From contig NZ_CP018076.1 of NCBI RefSeq assembly GCF_001886735.1, forward strand, positions 1,860,001 to 1,924,000: 64,000 bases of DNA, read 5' to 3'. The translations under genes and the position numbers were made by a program. Of this stretch, positions 40,066-48,405 are shown in pieces. The number at the start of each line of letters is the position of its first letter. Position 1 is the stretch's first letter. The stretch is from Sulfitobacter alexandrii. GTDB taxonomy: Bacteria > Pseudomonadota > Alphaproteobacteria > Rhodobacterales > Rhodobacteraceae. The notes under the pieces are model-generated. The model did no database searches and was not told where the DNA came from. It saw only the letters and a list, made by a program, of their open reading frames with translations.

Positions 40066-40803
40066 TCAGGTTTTCACCGCGCCGAAGCGCCGGTCGCGGC
40101 CGCCGTAGGCGGCGCAGAGGCTGCCGAATTCGGCCTTCGTGAAATCGGGCCACAGCGTATCAATGAATTCGTATTCCGCATAGGCCGATTGCCACAGCAG
40201 GAAGTTCGAAATGCGGGCCTCGCCGCTCGTGCGTATCACCAGGTCCGGGTCGGGCAGGACATAGGTGTCGAGATAGCGCGGCAGGGTTTCCTCGTCCACG
40301 TCGGCGGGATCGAGCCGCCCCTCCGCCACGTCCCGCGCCAGACGCTGGGTGGCGCGCGCCACCTCGTCGCGACCGCCGTAGTTCAGGGCGATGGTCAGGT
40401 GCACGCGGGTGTTGTGGGCCGTGGCCGCCTCCAGTTCGTTCATCAGGCGGATCAGCTTGGCATCGAGCCGGACACGGTCGCCGATGAACCGGACCCGCAC
40501 CCCGAACTCGCTCAGGCTCCGGGTTTCCTTGGAGATATAGCGCCGGAACAGGCTCATCAGCCCGGCGACCTCGACCTGCGTGCGCTTCCAGTTTTCCGTG
40601 GAGAAGGCAAAGATGGTCAGGTACTCGACGCCGAAATCGGGGCAGGACTCGACGATCTCGCGCACCCGCTTGGCCCCCGCGTGGTGCCCGAACAGGCGCG
40701 GCCGGCCGCGCTGCGTCGCCCAGCGTCCGTTCCCGTCCATGATGATCGCGACGTGGCGCGGACCGCCCGTGGCGGGTGATGCTGGTTGCGGCTGGCCGAT
40801 CAT
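40066..40803 (-). CDS. uppS: Undecaprenyl diphosphate synthase
   Basis: A 245-residue cis-prenyltransferase producing the lipid carrier for peptidoglycan and O-antigen. The signature HVAIIMDGNGRWA is near residue 17, with LTIFAFSTENWKR (near 64) and LVIRTSGEARISNFLLWQSAY (near 189). The gap of 150 bases to frr upstream holds two GC-rich hairpins without T tracts. Confidence 0.95.
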   Translation of the reverse strand: MIGQPQPASPATGGPRHVAIIMDGNGRWATQRGRPRLFGHHAGAKRVREIVESCPDFGVEYLTIFAFSTENWKRTQVEVAGLMSLFRRYISKETRSLSEFGVRVRFIGDRVRLDAKLIRLMNELEAATAHNTRVHLTIALNYGGRDEVARATQRLARDVAEGRLDPADVDEETLPRYLDTYVLPDPDLVIRTSGEARISNFLLWQSAYAEYEFIDTLWPDFTKAEFGSLCAAYGGRDRRFGAVKT

Positions 40804-40953
40804 GCGCGGGCTTTCATGGGTTGGTCCTCGTGCTCAAGCCGCGGTGCGCCTCGGTCGTCTGGTGTGATCCTGAGCGGCGCCCTCGCGGCGCCGCCTTTGA
40901 CACGGCGGGCCCATCCGGCAGGCCCGTGCGATGCCGCTCTCGACGCCCCGGCG
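40804..40953 (-). other. GC-rich hairpin spacer between frr and uppS
   Basis: On the minus strand two stems occur: GCGGCGCC with GGCGCCGC (loop GCGAG), and GGGCC with GGGCCC. Neither is followed by T residues, so termination is doubtful. The spacer may hold an RNA element or an internal promoter for uppS. Confidence 0.3.
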
Positions 40954-41517
40954 TCAGACCTGCATGATCTCCGTCTGCTTGGTCTCCAGCGTTTCGTCGA
41001 TCTGGGCAATGTACTTGTTCGTCAGATCCTGCATCTCGCTTTCCCAGAGTTTCTGGTCGTCTTCCGACATGCCGTCGGCCTTGGCCTTCTTGATCTGGTC
41101 CATCCCGTCGCGGCGGATGTTCCGGATGGAGACACGGGCATGTTCGGCGTAGGTGCCCGCGACCTTGGTCAGCTCGCGGCGGCGCTCCTCGTTCAGTTCG
41201 GGAATCGGCAGCATGATGATCGTGCCGTTCATCTGGGGATTGATGCCCAGCCCGCTCTCGCGGATCGCCTTCTCGACCTTGTTGACCAGCGCCTTGTCCC
41301 AGACGTTGATGGTGACCATGCGCGGTTCGGGAACGTTCACGGTACCGACCTGGTTGATCGGCGTGGACTGCCCGTAGGCATCCACCATCACGGGTTCCAG
41401 CATGGAGGCAGACGCGCGGCCGGTGCGCAGAGAGGCGAATTCGGTTCTCAGCGACGCGATGGCGCCCTTCATGCGGCGCTCAAGATCGTCGGTGTCGAGC
41501 ATAAAGTCGTCGGACAT
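40954..41517 (-). CDS. frr: Ribosome recycling factor
   Basis: This 187-residue protein splits post-termination ribosomes together with EF-G. The sequence [20 protein letters not shown] (near residue 30) and [28 protein letters not shown] (near 119) are classical. pyrH, normally directly upstream, is here separated by a divergent LOV kinase gene. The 244-base gap upstream therefore contains its promoter. Confidence 0.95.
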   Translation of the reverse strand: MSDDFMLDTDDLERRMKGAIASLRTEFASLRTGRASASMLEPVMVDAYGQSTPINQVGTVNVPEPRMVTINVWDKALVNKVEKAIRESGLGINPQMNGTIIMLPIPELNEERRRELTKVAGTYAEHARVSIRNIRRDGMDQIKKAKADGMSEDDQKLWESEMQDLTNKYIAQIDETLETKQTEIMQV

Positions 41518-41761
41518 GTGGTCTCCGGTGGTGGATGGGTCAATTCTCGGTTCGGACCCGATATAACGTCAACCGCCGCGGATTGTATAGATGCGGCATC
41601 CGCCGACGGCCATGCCGATGCGATCGGCTGGAAATCCGGCAAACATGTGCCATATTACCCGCAATTGCATTTTTGCGTGAATTAGTTAGCAAGTCTTGAC
41701 GACGCCAGCCGGGTCAACCACTGGCGACAGCCGATACGCCCAGCGAGGAGAACGCAGCGAC

Positions 41762-42802
41762 ATGGCCGATGGCGAAAAGGTCCCCGTAAGCGAAATGCCG
41801 ACGAACGTGGCTGTCGCCGCGATGACGCGCGCGCCCTTCGCCCTCGTTTTGACCAACCCCCAGTTGCCCGACAATCCCATCGTCTACGTGAACCGCGCGT
41901 TCGAGGAGATGACGGGATACCACAGCGATGTGGTGCTTGGGCGGAATTGCCGCTTTCTGCAGGGCGACGACACCGACCAGCGTGGGGTCGCCAAGCTTCG
42001 CGAGGCCATCGAGAAGCGGGAGGAAGTGACCGTCATCCTGCGCAACTACCGCGCCGACGGCACCAAGTTCCTGAACCGCCTGATGATCGCCCCGCTTTAC
42101 GATCAGGAGGACGAAGTCCCCTACTTCATGGGGGTCCAGACTCTCTACGATGACGGCGAACCAGAGGACGAAGATACGCTCGAGGCGCTGGAGGAAGTCC
42201 AGCACCGGGTCAAGAATCACCTGTCGATGATCGTCGGGATGATCCGGATGCAGGCCCGCGACTCGAAATCCACCCCGAACCGCGAGTTCGACACGCTCGC
42301 GCGCCGGATCGAGACGCTGCAATTGCTCTACGAGGAAATGAGCGCCGACACCGGGGGCAAGAACGCCGGCAAGGACAGGATCAACCTTGGCGCGTACCTG
42401 ACACGCGTCGCGAACGCTATCGCCTACATCGACGGGCGCAGTGGCGTGCGGGTCAACATCGACGCGGACGAGATGGACGTGCCGCTCAATACCGCCACCC
42501 AGCTGGGCCTTGTGCTGTCCGAGATCATGACCAACTCGATGCAGCATGCCTTTGACGGACGCGAGTCCGGGCTCGTGGAAGTCAGGATCAAGAACCTGAG
42601 CGAGGGAGTGATGCGGCTTCAGGTGGCGGATGACGGCACGGGCATCCCCGAAGGCGTGGAATGGCCCAAGAGCAACTCGCTGGGGGGGCGCATCGTGTCG
42701 CAGCTCGCGCGCAGTCTCGACGCGAAGATTTCGGTGGAAAGGGCCTTGTCGGGGACGATGATCGTGATCGACATCCCCGGCAATCACACCGTGACGGAGT
42801 GA
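41762..42802 (+). CDS. LOV-domain blue-light histidine kinase (HisKA_2/HWE type)
   Basis: A 346-residue protein. The LOV core (about 15-130) carries GRNCRFLQG with the photoactive cysteine C63, which would form a flavin adduct in blue light. It is followed by a HisKA_2 domain with phospho-histidine H148 (HRVKNHL) and a HATPase_c domain with SEIMTNSMQHAF and DDGTGIPEG. No membrane span is seen. The ATG at 41762 has GAGGAG upstream; a GTG-like longer form is rejected. No response regulator is adjacent, so the target is not known. Confidence 0.88.
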   Translation: MADGEKVPVSEMPTNVAVAAMTRAPFALVLTNPQLPDNPIVYVNRAFEEMTGYHSDVVLGRNCRFLQGDDTDQRGVAKLREAIEKREEVTVILRNYRADGTKFLNRLMIAPLYDQEDEVPYFMGVQTLYDDGEPEDEDTLEALEEVQHRVKNHLSMIVGMIRMQARDSKSTPNREFDTLARRIETLQLLYEEMSADTGGKNAGKDRINLGAYLTRVANAIAYIDGRSGVRVNIDADEMDVPLNTATQLGLVLSEIMTNSMQHAFDGRESGLVEVRIKNLSEGVMRLQVADDGTGIPEGVEWPKSNSLGGRIVSQLARSLDAKISVERALSGTMIVIDIPGNHTVTE

Positions 42803-42810
42803 TCCGCGTC

Positions 42811-43539
42811 TCAGCCCTGGACGCGGGTGTAGGTGCCCTGCCCGGCCAGAATGCCGCGGAACCCGCCCGGCTCGTCCAGTGAAAAGACGATGATGGGCAA
42901 GTTGTTGTCCCGCGCGAGGGCGATGGCGGACGCGTCCATGACGCCAAGCCGCTTCTGCAGCACGTCGTCGTAGCTGACGGTGTCGTAGCGGGTGGCGTCG
43001 TCGAACCTTGCCGGGTCCTTGTCGTAGACGCCGTCGACCTTGGTGCCCTTGAAGATCGCCTCGCAGGACATCTCGTTCGCCCGCAGCGTCGCCGCCGTGT
43101 CGGTGGTGAAATAGGGGTTGCCCGTGCCCGCGGCAAAGATGCAGACCCGCTTCTTCTCCAGGTGTCGAACCGCGCGGCGGCGGATGTAGGGCTCGGCGAC
43201 CTCGTTCATCGTGATGGCCGAGATCACCCGCGTGTGGATCCCGAGGCTCTCCAGCGCGGACTGCATCGCCAGCGCGTTCATCACCGTCGCCAGCATCCCC
43301 ATGTAGTCCGCCGTCGTCCGTTCCATCCCCTGTGCCGAGCCCTGCAACCCGCGAAAGATGTTGCCGCCGCCGATCACCATGCAGATCTCCACACCCAGGT
43401 CGTGCACGCTTTGCACTTCGCGGGCGATCCGCTCCACCGTCGGGGGATGCAGGCCGAAGCCGAGGTCGCCCATCAGGGCCTCACCCGAGATTTTCAGCAT
43501 CACGCGTTTGAAGGTGACGTTGGGCGCGTCCTGGGGCAT
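42811..43539 (-). CDS. pyrH: UMP kinase
   Basis: The 242-residue amino-acid-kinase-fold enzyme makes UDP from UMP. Motifs [15 protein letters not shown] (near residue 11) and [15 protein letters not shown] [11 protein letters not shown] (near 55) are present, with [16 protein letters not shown] near 134. It converges with the LOV kinase gene (8-base gap) and is divergent from miaA. Its usual operon partner frr lies beyond the kinase gene. Confidence 0.95.
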   Translation of the reverse strand: MPQDAPNVTFKRVMLKISGEALMGDLGFGLHPPTVERIAREVQSVHDLGVEICMVIGGGNIFRGLQGSAQGMERTTADYMGMLATVMNALAMQSALESLGIHTRVISAITMNEVAEPYIRRRAVRHLEKKRVCIFAAGTGNPYFTTDTAATLRANEMSCEAIFKGTKVDGVYDKDPARFDDATRYDTVSYDDVLQKRLGVMDASAIALARDNNLPIIVFSLDEPGGFRGILAGQGTYTRVQG

Positions 43540-43646
43540 GAGCGGAACCTTTCGGGAGGGGGTATGGCATTGTCGGTTTTACTTCGCCGCAAAATGTCGC
43601 AAATGGAGGGAAGGATCAATGCACGGCGGAAGGGTTCAGACAAGAA

Positions 43647-44519
43647 ATGTCCATGACCGACGCTTTGAATGACCTGCCCGCGGACATGCCCGTGCTGATC
43701 GCCGGCCCGACCGCGAGCGGCAAATCCGCCCTGGCGCTGCGGATCGCCCGGGAACAGGGCGGCGTGATCGTCAACGCCGACGCGAGCCAGGTTTTCGACT
43801 GCTGGCGTATCATCACGGCCCGTCCGGACCCGGCGGAAGAGGCGTTGGCGCCGCACATGCTGTACGGCCACGTGGCGCCGACCCAGCCCTATTCCACCGG
43901 TCACTGGCTGCGCGAGGTCGCGGCGATCCTCGACGGCGGCGCAAGGCCGATCATCACCGGCGGGACCGGGCTGTACTTCAAGGCGCTGACGGAAGGACTG
44001 GCCGAAATCCCCCCGACGCCACCGGCCATCCGCTCGGCGGGCGACAGGCTGTCGCTCGACGCGCTGCTGGCGGCGCTGGATGCGCCCACCGCCCGGACCC
44101 TCGACACCCGCAACCGCGCCCGCGTCCAGCGCGCGTGGGAGGTGCTGAAGGCCACCGGACGCGGGCTGGTGGCCTGGCAGGCGGACACGCCCGCGCCGCT
44201 GCTCCCCGCCAAACGCGCCCGCCGGATCGTCTTTGACGTGGACCGCGACTGGCTGAACGACCGGATCGCCGACCGCTTCGATCAGATGCTGGAGGCAGGT
44301 GCGCTCGAAGAAGTGCGCAAGGAGGCCCCCCACTACGACCCGGCCCTGCCCGCTCATCGGGCCATCGGCGTGCCGGAACTGATGGCGCATCTCGCCGGCG
44401 ACATGACGCTGGACGCGGCCCGCGCGCGCGCCGTCATCGCCACCCGCCAGTTCGCCAAGCGACAGCGCACCTGGATGCGATCCAAGATGGCGGACTGGAT
44501 ACGTGTCACACCCGGTTGA
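43647..44519 (+). CDS. miaA: tRNA dimethylallyltransferase MiaA
   Basis: This 290-residue enzyme adds the isopentenyl group to A37 of tRNAs reading U-initial codons. It has the P-loop [13 protein letters not shown] (near residue 18), DASQVFDCW where many homologues have DSMQVY, and [10 protein letters not shown] (near 105). Length is slightly short but usual for the group. It uses DMAPP, made downstream of dxr. An ATG two codons later is an alternative start. Confidence 0.93.
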   Translation: MSMTDALNDLPADMPVLIAGPTASGKSALALRIAREQGGVIVNADASQVFDCWRIITARPDPAEEALAPHMLYGHVAPTQPYSTGHWLREVAAILDGGARPIITGGTGLYFKALTEGLAEIPPTPPAIRSAGDRLSLDALLAALDAPTARTLDTRNRARVQRAWEVLKATGRGLVAWQADTPAPLLPAKRARRIVFDVDRDWLNDRIADRFDQMLEAGALEEVRKEAPHYDPALPAHRAIGVPELMAHLAGDMTLDAARARAVIATRQFAKRQRTWMRSKMADWIRVTPG

Positions 44520-44605
44520 AAACGGCGTGACTTTACATTTTTCAACTTTGCAGGATCCCGACCGGGTGCAAGACTGGGCCCTACCGAAACAAATGCGATA
44601 GCACG

Positions 44606-45400
44606 ATGAGCTTTGCCGCCGCCGACATCAACGTGATCACCCTGCCGCAGCTGACCGGCGGACAGGACTGGCGACTGCACCTCGCGCAGGACCGTCCGCA
44701 CCACCTTCTGATCTGGGTGACCCGTGGTCAGGGCCGTGCGCTGCTGGACGGCCTGCGGCGCGGGGTCGGCACGCACAACGCGCTCTGGGTGCCGCAGGGG
44801 TCGCTCTTTGCGCTGGACCTCGGGCGTCAGGGCATGGCGCAGGCCGTGGTGATCCCGCCCGGCACCCCGCTGCGCCTGCCCGAGATGCCGCGCCACCTGC
44901 GCATCCGCGACGTGGCGGTCCAGTCGGAACTCAGCGGCCTGATCGAGGCCGCCGCGCGCGAACAGCAAAAGCACCGCCCCCTGTCGCAGGACGCCGCCGA
45001 AGCACATGCGGCGCTGATCTCGGTCTGGCTGCGGCGGCAGATCATGCTGGACGAACACGTGCCTCCCCGCCGGAACGCGGCCGGGCGTCTGAGCAAGCTG
45101 TACTGCGATCTTCTTCCACACCGATACCGCAGCGGGGCACCGATGGCGGCCTACGCGGAAACGCTCGATGTCACCCCCACGCATCTCACCCGCGCGGTCA
45201 AGGCCGCGACCGGCAAGACCGCGGCGGAACTTCTGACGGAACGCGTGCTGGCAGAAGCGCGGCGCCTGCTTCTGGAAACACGGCAGCCGGCTCAGGATAT
45301 CGCGCGCCACCTCGGGTTCGGCTCTGCCGCCTATTTCACCCGCTTCATGCAGCAGCACACCGGACAGCCGCCCACCGGCCTGCGGGGCCCCGCGCGCTAG
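44606..45400 (+). CDS. AraC family transcriptional regulator
   Basis: A 264-residue protein with an N-terminal cupin-like sensor (about 20-110, containing HHLLIWVTRGQGRALLDG) and a C-terminal AraC helix-turn-helix pair (LDVTPTHLTRAVKAATGKT and ARHLGFGSAAYFTRFMQQHTG). It lies between miaA and the peptide-type ABC operon on the same strand. Control of that operon is possible but not shown. Effector unknown. Confidence 0.85.
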   Translation: MSFAAADINVITLPQLTGGQDWRLHLAQDRPHHLLIWVTRGQGRALLDGLRRGVGTHNALWVPQGSLFALDLGRQGMAQAVVIPPGTPLRLPEMPRHLRIRDVAVQSELSGLIEAAAREQQKHRPLSQDAAEAHAALISVWLRRQIMLDEHVPPRRNAAGRLSKLYCDLLPHRYRSGAPMAAYAETLDVTPTHLTRAVKAATGKTAAELLTERVLAEARRLLLETRQPAQDIARHLGFGSAAYFTRFMQQHTGQPPTGLRGPAR

Positions 45401-45695
45401 GGCCCGTTTTCCGGCATCCGAAGGTCGCATTTGGCAAAGGGTCATGTCGCAAAAAGAGCGCGAAGCGGCGGAACACGACATTGACCTTTCGGTCGCCTTC
45501 ATGCCTTCATGACTTTGTGGACTAACCGCGAAAGACAGCAGGAACGGGCGGAACGCGTCCTCGCGCCGGGGAAAAGACCCGAGGGAGATTCGTCCCCCAC
45601 TGGCGTGAAACGGACGGTCCGAACGCCGGACAGGCCGCAAGGCCAAAACAAGAACCGGTGGGGCAAACCCGCCGCGCCACCAACAGGGGCACCAA
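45401..45695 (+). promoter_or_regulatory. 295-base leader before the ABC transporter operon
   Basis: No gene with coding support is seen. The stretch includes a possible -35 element TTGACC near 45480 and a long purine-rich stretch downstream of it. The space where a solute-binding protein gene would usually lie is missing. It probably holds the operon promoter and an untranslated leader. Confidence 0.4.
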
Positions 45696-46781
45696 ATGGG
45701 ACTTTTTATCTTACGTCGTCTGGGCGTGATGTTGCTGACGGCGCTGTGCCTGACCTTTATCGTGTTCTGGCTCACCAACCTCTACCCGAACCTCGAAAAG
45801 CTGGCCAAGACCCAGGGCAACTTCCGCATGTCGGACGAAGCCGTGACGTCCTACCTCGAGAACCGCGGCTATCTGCAGCCCTTGCCGGTGAAATTCGGCC
45901 AATGGCTGGGCGTGCTGCCCGGCTGGGTCACCGAACGGCCCGACGGCGAAACCTTCGGCCGCTGCTTTGCCGCCGGCACGCCCGAACTCGCCCGCCCCAC
46001 ACGCTGCGGCATCCTGCAGGGAGACTGGGGGTTTTCCACCGTGTTCAAGGAGCCGGTGGGCTCGACGGTGCTCACGCGGCTCGCCCTGACCGGAAAGCTG
46101 ATGCTCTGCGTGCTGCTTCTGATGGTGCCCTCCGCGCTGCTGGTCGGCGTGCTTGCCGGGATGCGCGAGGGATCCAAGCTGGACCGATCCCTTTCGACCT
46201 TTTCCATCGCCACGACGGCGACCCCCGAATACGTCTCGGGCGTCATCTTCATCGCCGTCCTTGCCTCGTCGCGCTTCGGCCTGTCGCCGTTGCTGAACGA
46301 ATGGGGTTTGATGGAAAGCAAGACTTTGTTCCTCGGCTCCGCCACATCGGCCATGGACGACGCGAATTTCTGGAACTTCTTCCTCCCGGTGCTCACGATC
46401 TCGCTTTACGGGATGGGCTACATCGCGCGGATGACGCGCGCGTCGATGACCGAGGTGATGACGGCACAGTACATCCGCACCGCCCGGCTCAAGGGGGTCA
46501 AGTTCAGCGACATCGTTCTGAAACACGCGCTGCGCAATGCGCTGATCGCGCCCTTCACCGTGATCATGCTCCAGATCCCATGGCTGCTGAACGGCGTGGT
46601 GATCGTGGAAACACTGTTCAACTACAAGGGCTTCGGCTGGCTTCTGGTGCAGGCGGCAGGCAACAACGACATCGAATTGCTGCTTGCGGTCTCGGTGGTT
46701 TCGGTGGCGGTGGTGCTGCTGACGCAGCTGATCTCCGACATCGGCTACGTCTATCTCAACCCGCGCATCCGCATCTCGTGA
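45696..46781 (+). CDS. Peptide-type ABC transporter permease (OppB/YejB-like)
   Basis: A 361-residue inner-membrane protein of the BPD_transp_1 family with six or more spans. The EAA-like loop near AQYIRTARLKGVKFSDIVLKHALRNAL (about residue 250) fits ATPase contact. The N-terminal periplasmic loop is long, as in YejB-type microcin/oligopeptide permeases. It starts the operon, 12 bases from the second permease. Substrate is unknown. Confidence 0.85.
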   Translation: MGLFILRRLGVMLLTALCLTFIVFWLTNLYPNLEKLAKTQGNFRMSDEAVTSYLENRGYLQPLPVKFGQWLGVLPGWVTERPDGETFGRCFAAGTPELARPTRCGILQGDWGFSTVFKEPVGSTVLTRLALTGKLMLCVLLLMVPSALLVGVLAGMREGSKLDRSLSTFSIATTATPEYVSGVIFIAVLASSRFGLSPLLNEWGLMESKTLFLGSATSAMDDANFWNFFLPVLTISLYGMGYIARMTRASMTEVMTAQYIRTARLKGVKFSDIVLKHALRNALIAPFTVIMLQIPWLLNGVVIVETLFNYKGFGWLLVQAAGNNDIELLLAVSVVSVAVVLLTQLISDIGYVYLNPRIRIS

Positions 46782-46793
46782 AGGAGCTTTGAC

Positions 46794-48260
46794 ATGGAAC
46801 CATTGACATGGACGGGCGCTCTTTCGGGTCTCAACATCGTCTTCTACCTTCTGGTCGGCCTGCTGGCGCTGGCGATTGTCGTCCAGATCCTCGTCTCCTT
46901 CGTGCCGGACAGTTCGGCGCGCGCGGTCAGCGCCGACGGGACGCTGGCGGGGACCACCGGCATCGCGGGAGCCCTGAACCGATTGATCGGCTGGCTTTTC
47001 TACGGGGTGATCGCGCTGATCCTCGTCTACCTCGTCGGGGGTATCTTCATGGGGCCCGCGGCCGGCATCTTCGGCGGCATGGCACAACAACTGATCCCTG
47101 TCTGGATCGCGCTGGTCCTCACCTTTGCAGTTTCCATCACCTACAAGCGCAAGCTGGGTCTCTATGGCAAGCTGTTCGACAGCACCGTGGGCATGATCGG
47201 CTTTGCCATCGTGATGTTCTGGGTCTTCACCGGGGTCTTCGGCGGCGCCTTCGACATGCTGGTCACCCATGACAGCCTGAGCCAAGTCTCGGGCATGAAG
47301 AACGAGTTGCCGGGCACGCCACTGGCCCGCGCCGAGGAAGGCGATTACCCTTGGTTCCTGCTGGGCGGGGACAATCTGGCCCGTGACGTGTTCTCGCGCC
47401 TGATCAAGGGGTCCTGGGTGGTGGTGAAGATCGCGCCTTTCGCCACCCTCTTCGCCTTCATGGTCGGCATCACGCTGGGTCTGCCCGCCGGCTACTATGG
47501 CGGCAAGCTGGACACGATCCTGAGCTTCCTCGCCAACCTGATCCTGGCCTTCCCCGTGATCCTGCTGTTCTACCTTCTGGTGACGCCCGAGATCGTGCTG
47601 ACCGGCATCCCGAACTACATGGCGCTGTTCCTGTTCATCTTCCCGCTGATCTTTCTCACCGTCTTGCTGAACTCGCGCTACTACACGCAGCCGTCCTTCC
47701 GTACGCCGCTGCTGATCGTCGTGCTGGGTGTCGGCGCGTGGTTCTATCTTGCCATGGTGTCGAGCAACGGAACGATCGTGGAAACGCCGACCTACACCAT
47801 TCCGGGCCTGCCCACCTTCCTCGATCCCTTCGATCTGGGGCCGGGTATCCTCGTGGTCTTCGTCTCCGTGGTCTTCGTGAACGCCCCGACGGTGTTCCGG
47901 ATCGTTCGGGGCCTCGCGCTCGATATCAAGACGCGGGACTACGTGGCGGCGGCGCAGACCCGGGGCGAAGGGCCGTGGTACATCATGCTGTGGGAAATCC
48001 TGCCGAACGCGCGCGGTCCGCTGATCGTCGATTTCTGCCTGCGGATCGGCTACACCACGATCCTTCTCGGCACGCTCGGCTTTTTCGGGCTGGGTCTCGA
48101 ATCCGAGAGCCCGGATTGGGGCAGCACGATCAACGCGGGCCGGCGGCTTCTGTCGCTCTATCCGCACGCAGCCATCGCACCGGCGCTTGCCCTGCTGACG
48201 CTGGTGCTTGGCCTGAACCTGCTGGCGGACGGGCTGCGTGAAGAGAGCTTGAGGGATTGA
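46794..48260 (+). CDS. Peptide-type ABC transporter permease (OppC/YejE-like)
   Basis: This 488-residue permease is unusually long. The first 190 residues add spans ahead of the core BPD_transp_1 domain (about 190-485). The core carries the LDIKTRDYVAAAQTRGEGPWYIM EAA region and FFGLGLESESPDWG before the last spans. AGGAG lies 7 bases before the ATG. It pairs with the permease just upstream. Confidence 0.85.
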   Translation: MEPLTWTGALSGLNIVFYLLVGLLALAIVVQILVSFVPDSSARAVSADGTLAGTTGIAGALNRLIGWLFYGVIALILVYLVGGIFMGPAAGIFGGMAQQLIPVWIALVLTFAVSITYKRKLGLYGKLFDSTVGMIGFAIVMFWVFTGVFGGAFDMLVTHDSLSQVSGMKNELPGTPLARAEEGDYPWFLLGGDNLARDVFSRLIKGSWVVVKIAPFATLFAFMVGITLGLPAGYYGGKLDTILSFLANLILAFPVILLFYLLVTPEIVLTGIPNYMALFLFIFPLIFLTVLLNSRYYTQPSFRTPLLIVVLGVGAWFYLAMVSSNGTIVETPTYTIPGLPTFLDPFDLGPGILVVFVSVVFVNAPTVFRIVRGLALDIKTRDYVAAAQTRGEGPWYIMLWEILPNARGPLIVDFCLRIGYTTILLGTLGFFGLGLESESPDWGSTINAGRRLLSLYPHAAIAPALALLTLVLGLNLLADGLREESLRD

Positions 48261-48405
48261 TTGAAACGGTGGGACCAAGGGTTCTACCCGTCGCGCCCGA
48301 GGCGCGCATGACAATACGGGAGGATGCGCCGCAGGCGCGACCCCCCGGGCATATTTCCGGAACAGTGAATGCAGGGCGAAGCCGCCCGGCGAGCGGGAGA
48401 TGAAG
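48261..48405 (+). other. Spacer with hairpin inside the ABC operon
   Basis: GCGCC-GCA-GGCGC forms a short hairpin, followed by a CCCCCCGGGCATATTTCCGG stretch. I recall similar intergenic sequences from Rhodobacteraceae, but cannot test copy number here. The spacer is unusually long inside an otherwise compact operon and may modulate ATPase expression. Confidence 0.3.

Noticed and set aside
40804..40953. Terminator between frr and uppS
   Set aside because: The hairpins are strong but no T tract follows on the minus strand; listed only as a spacer.
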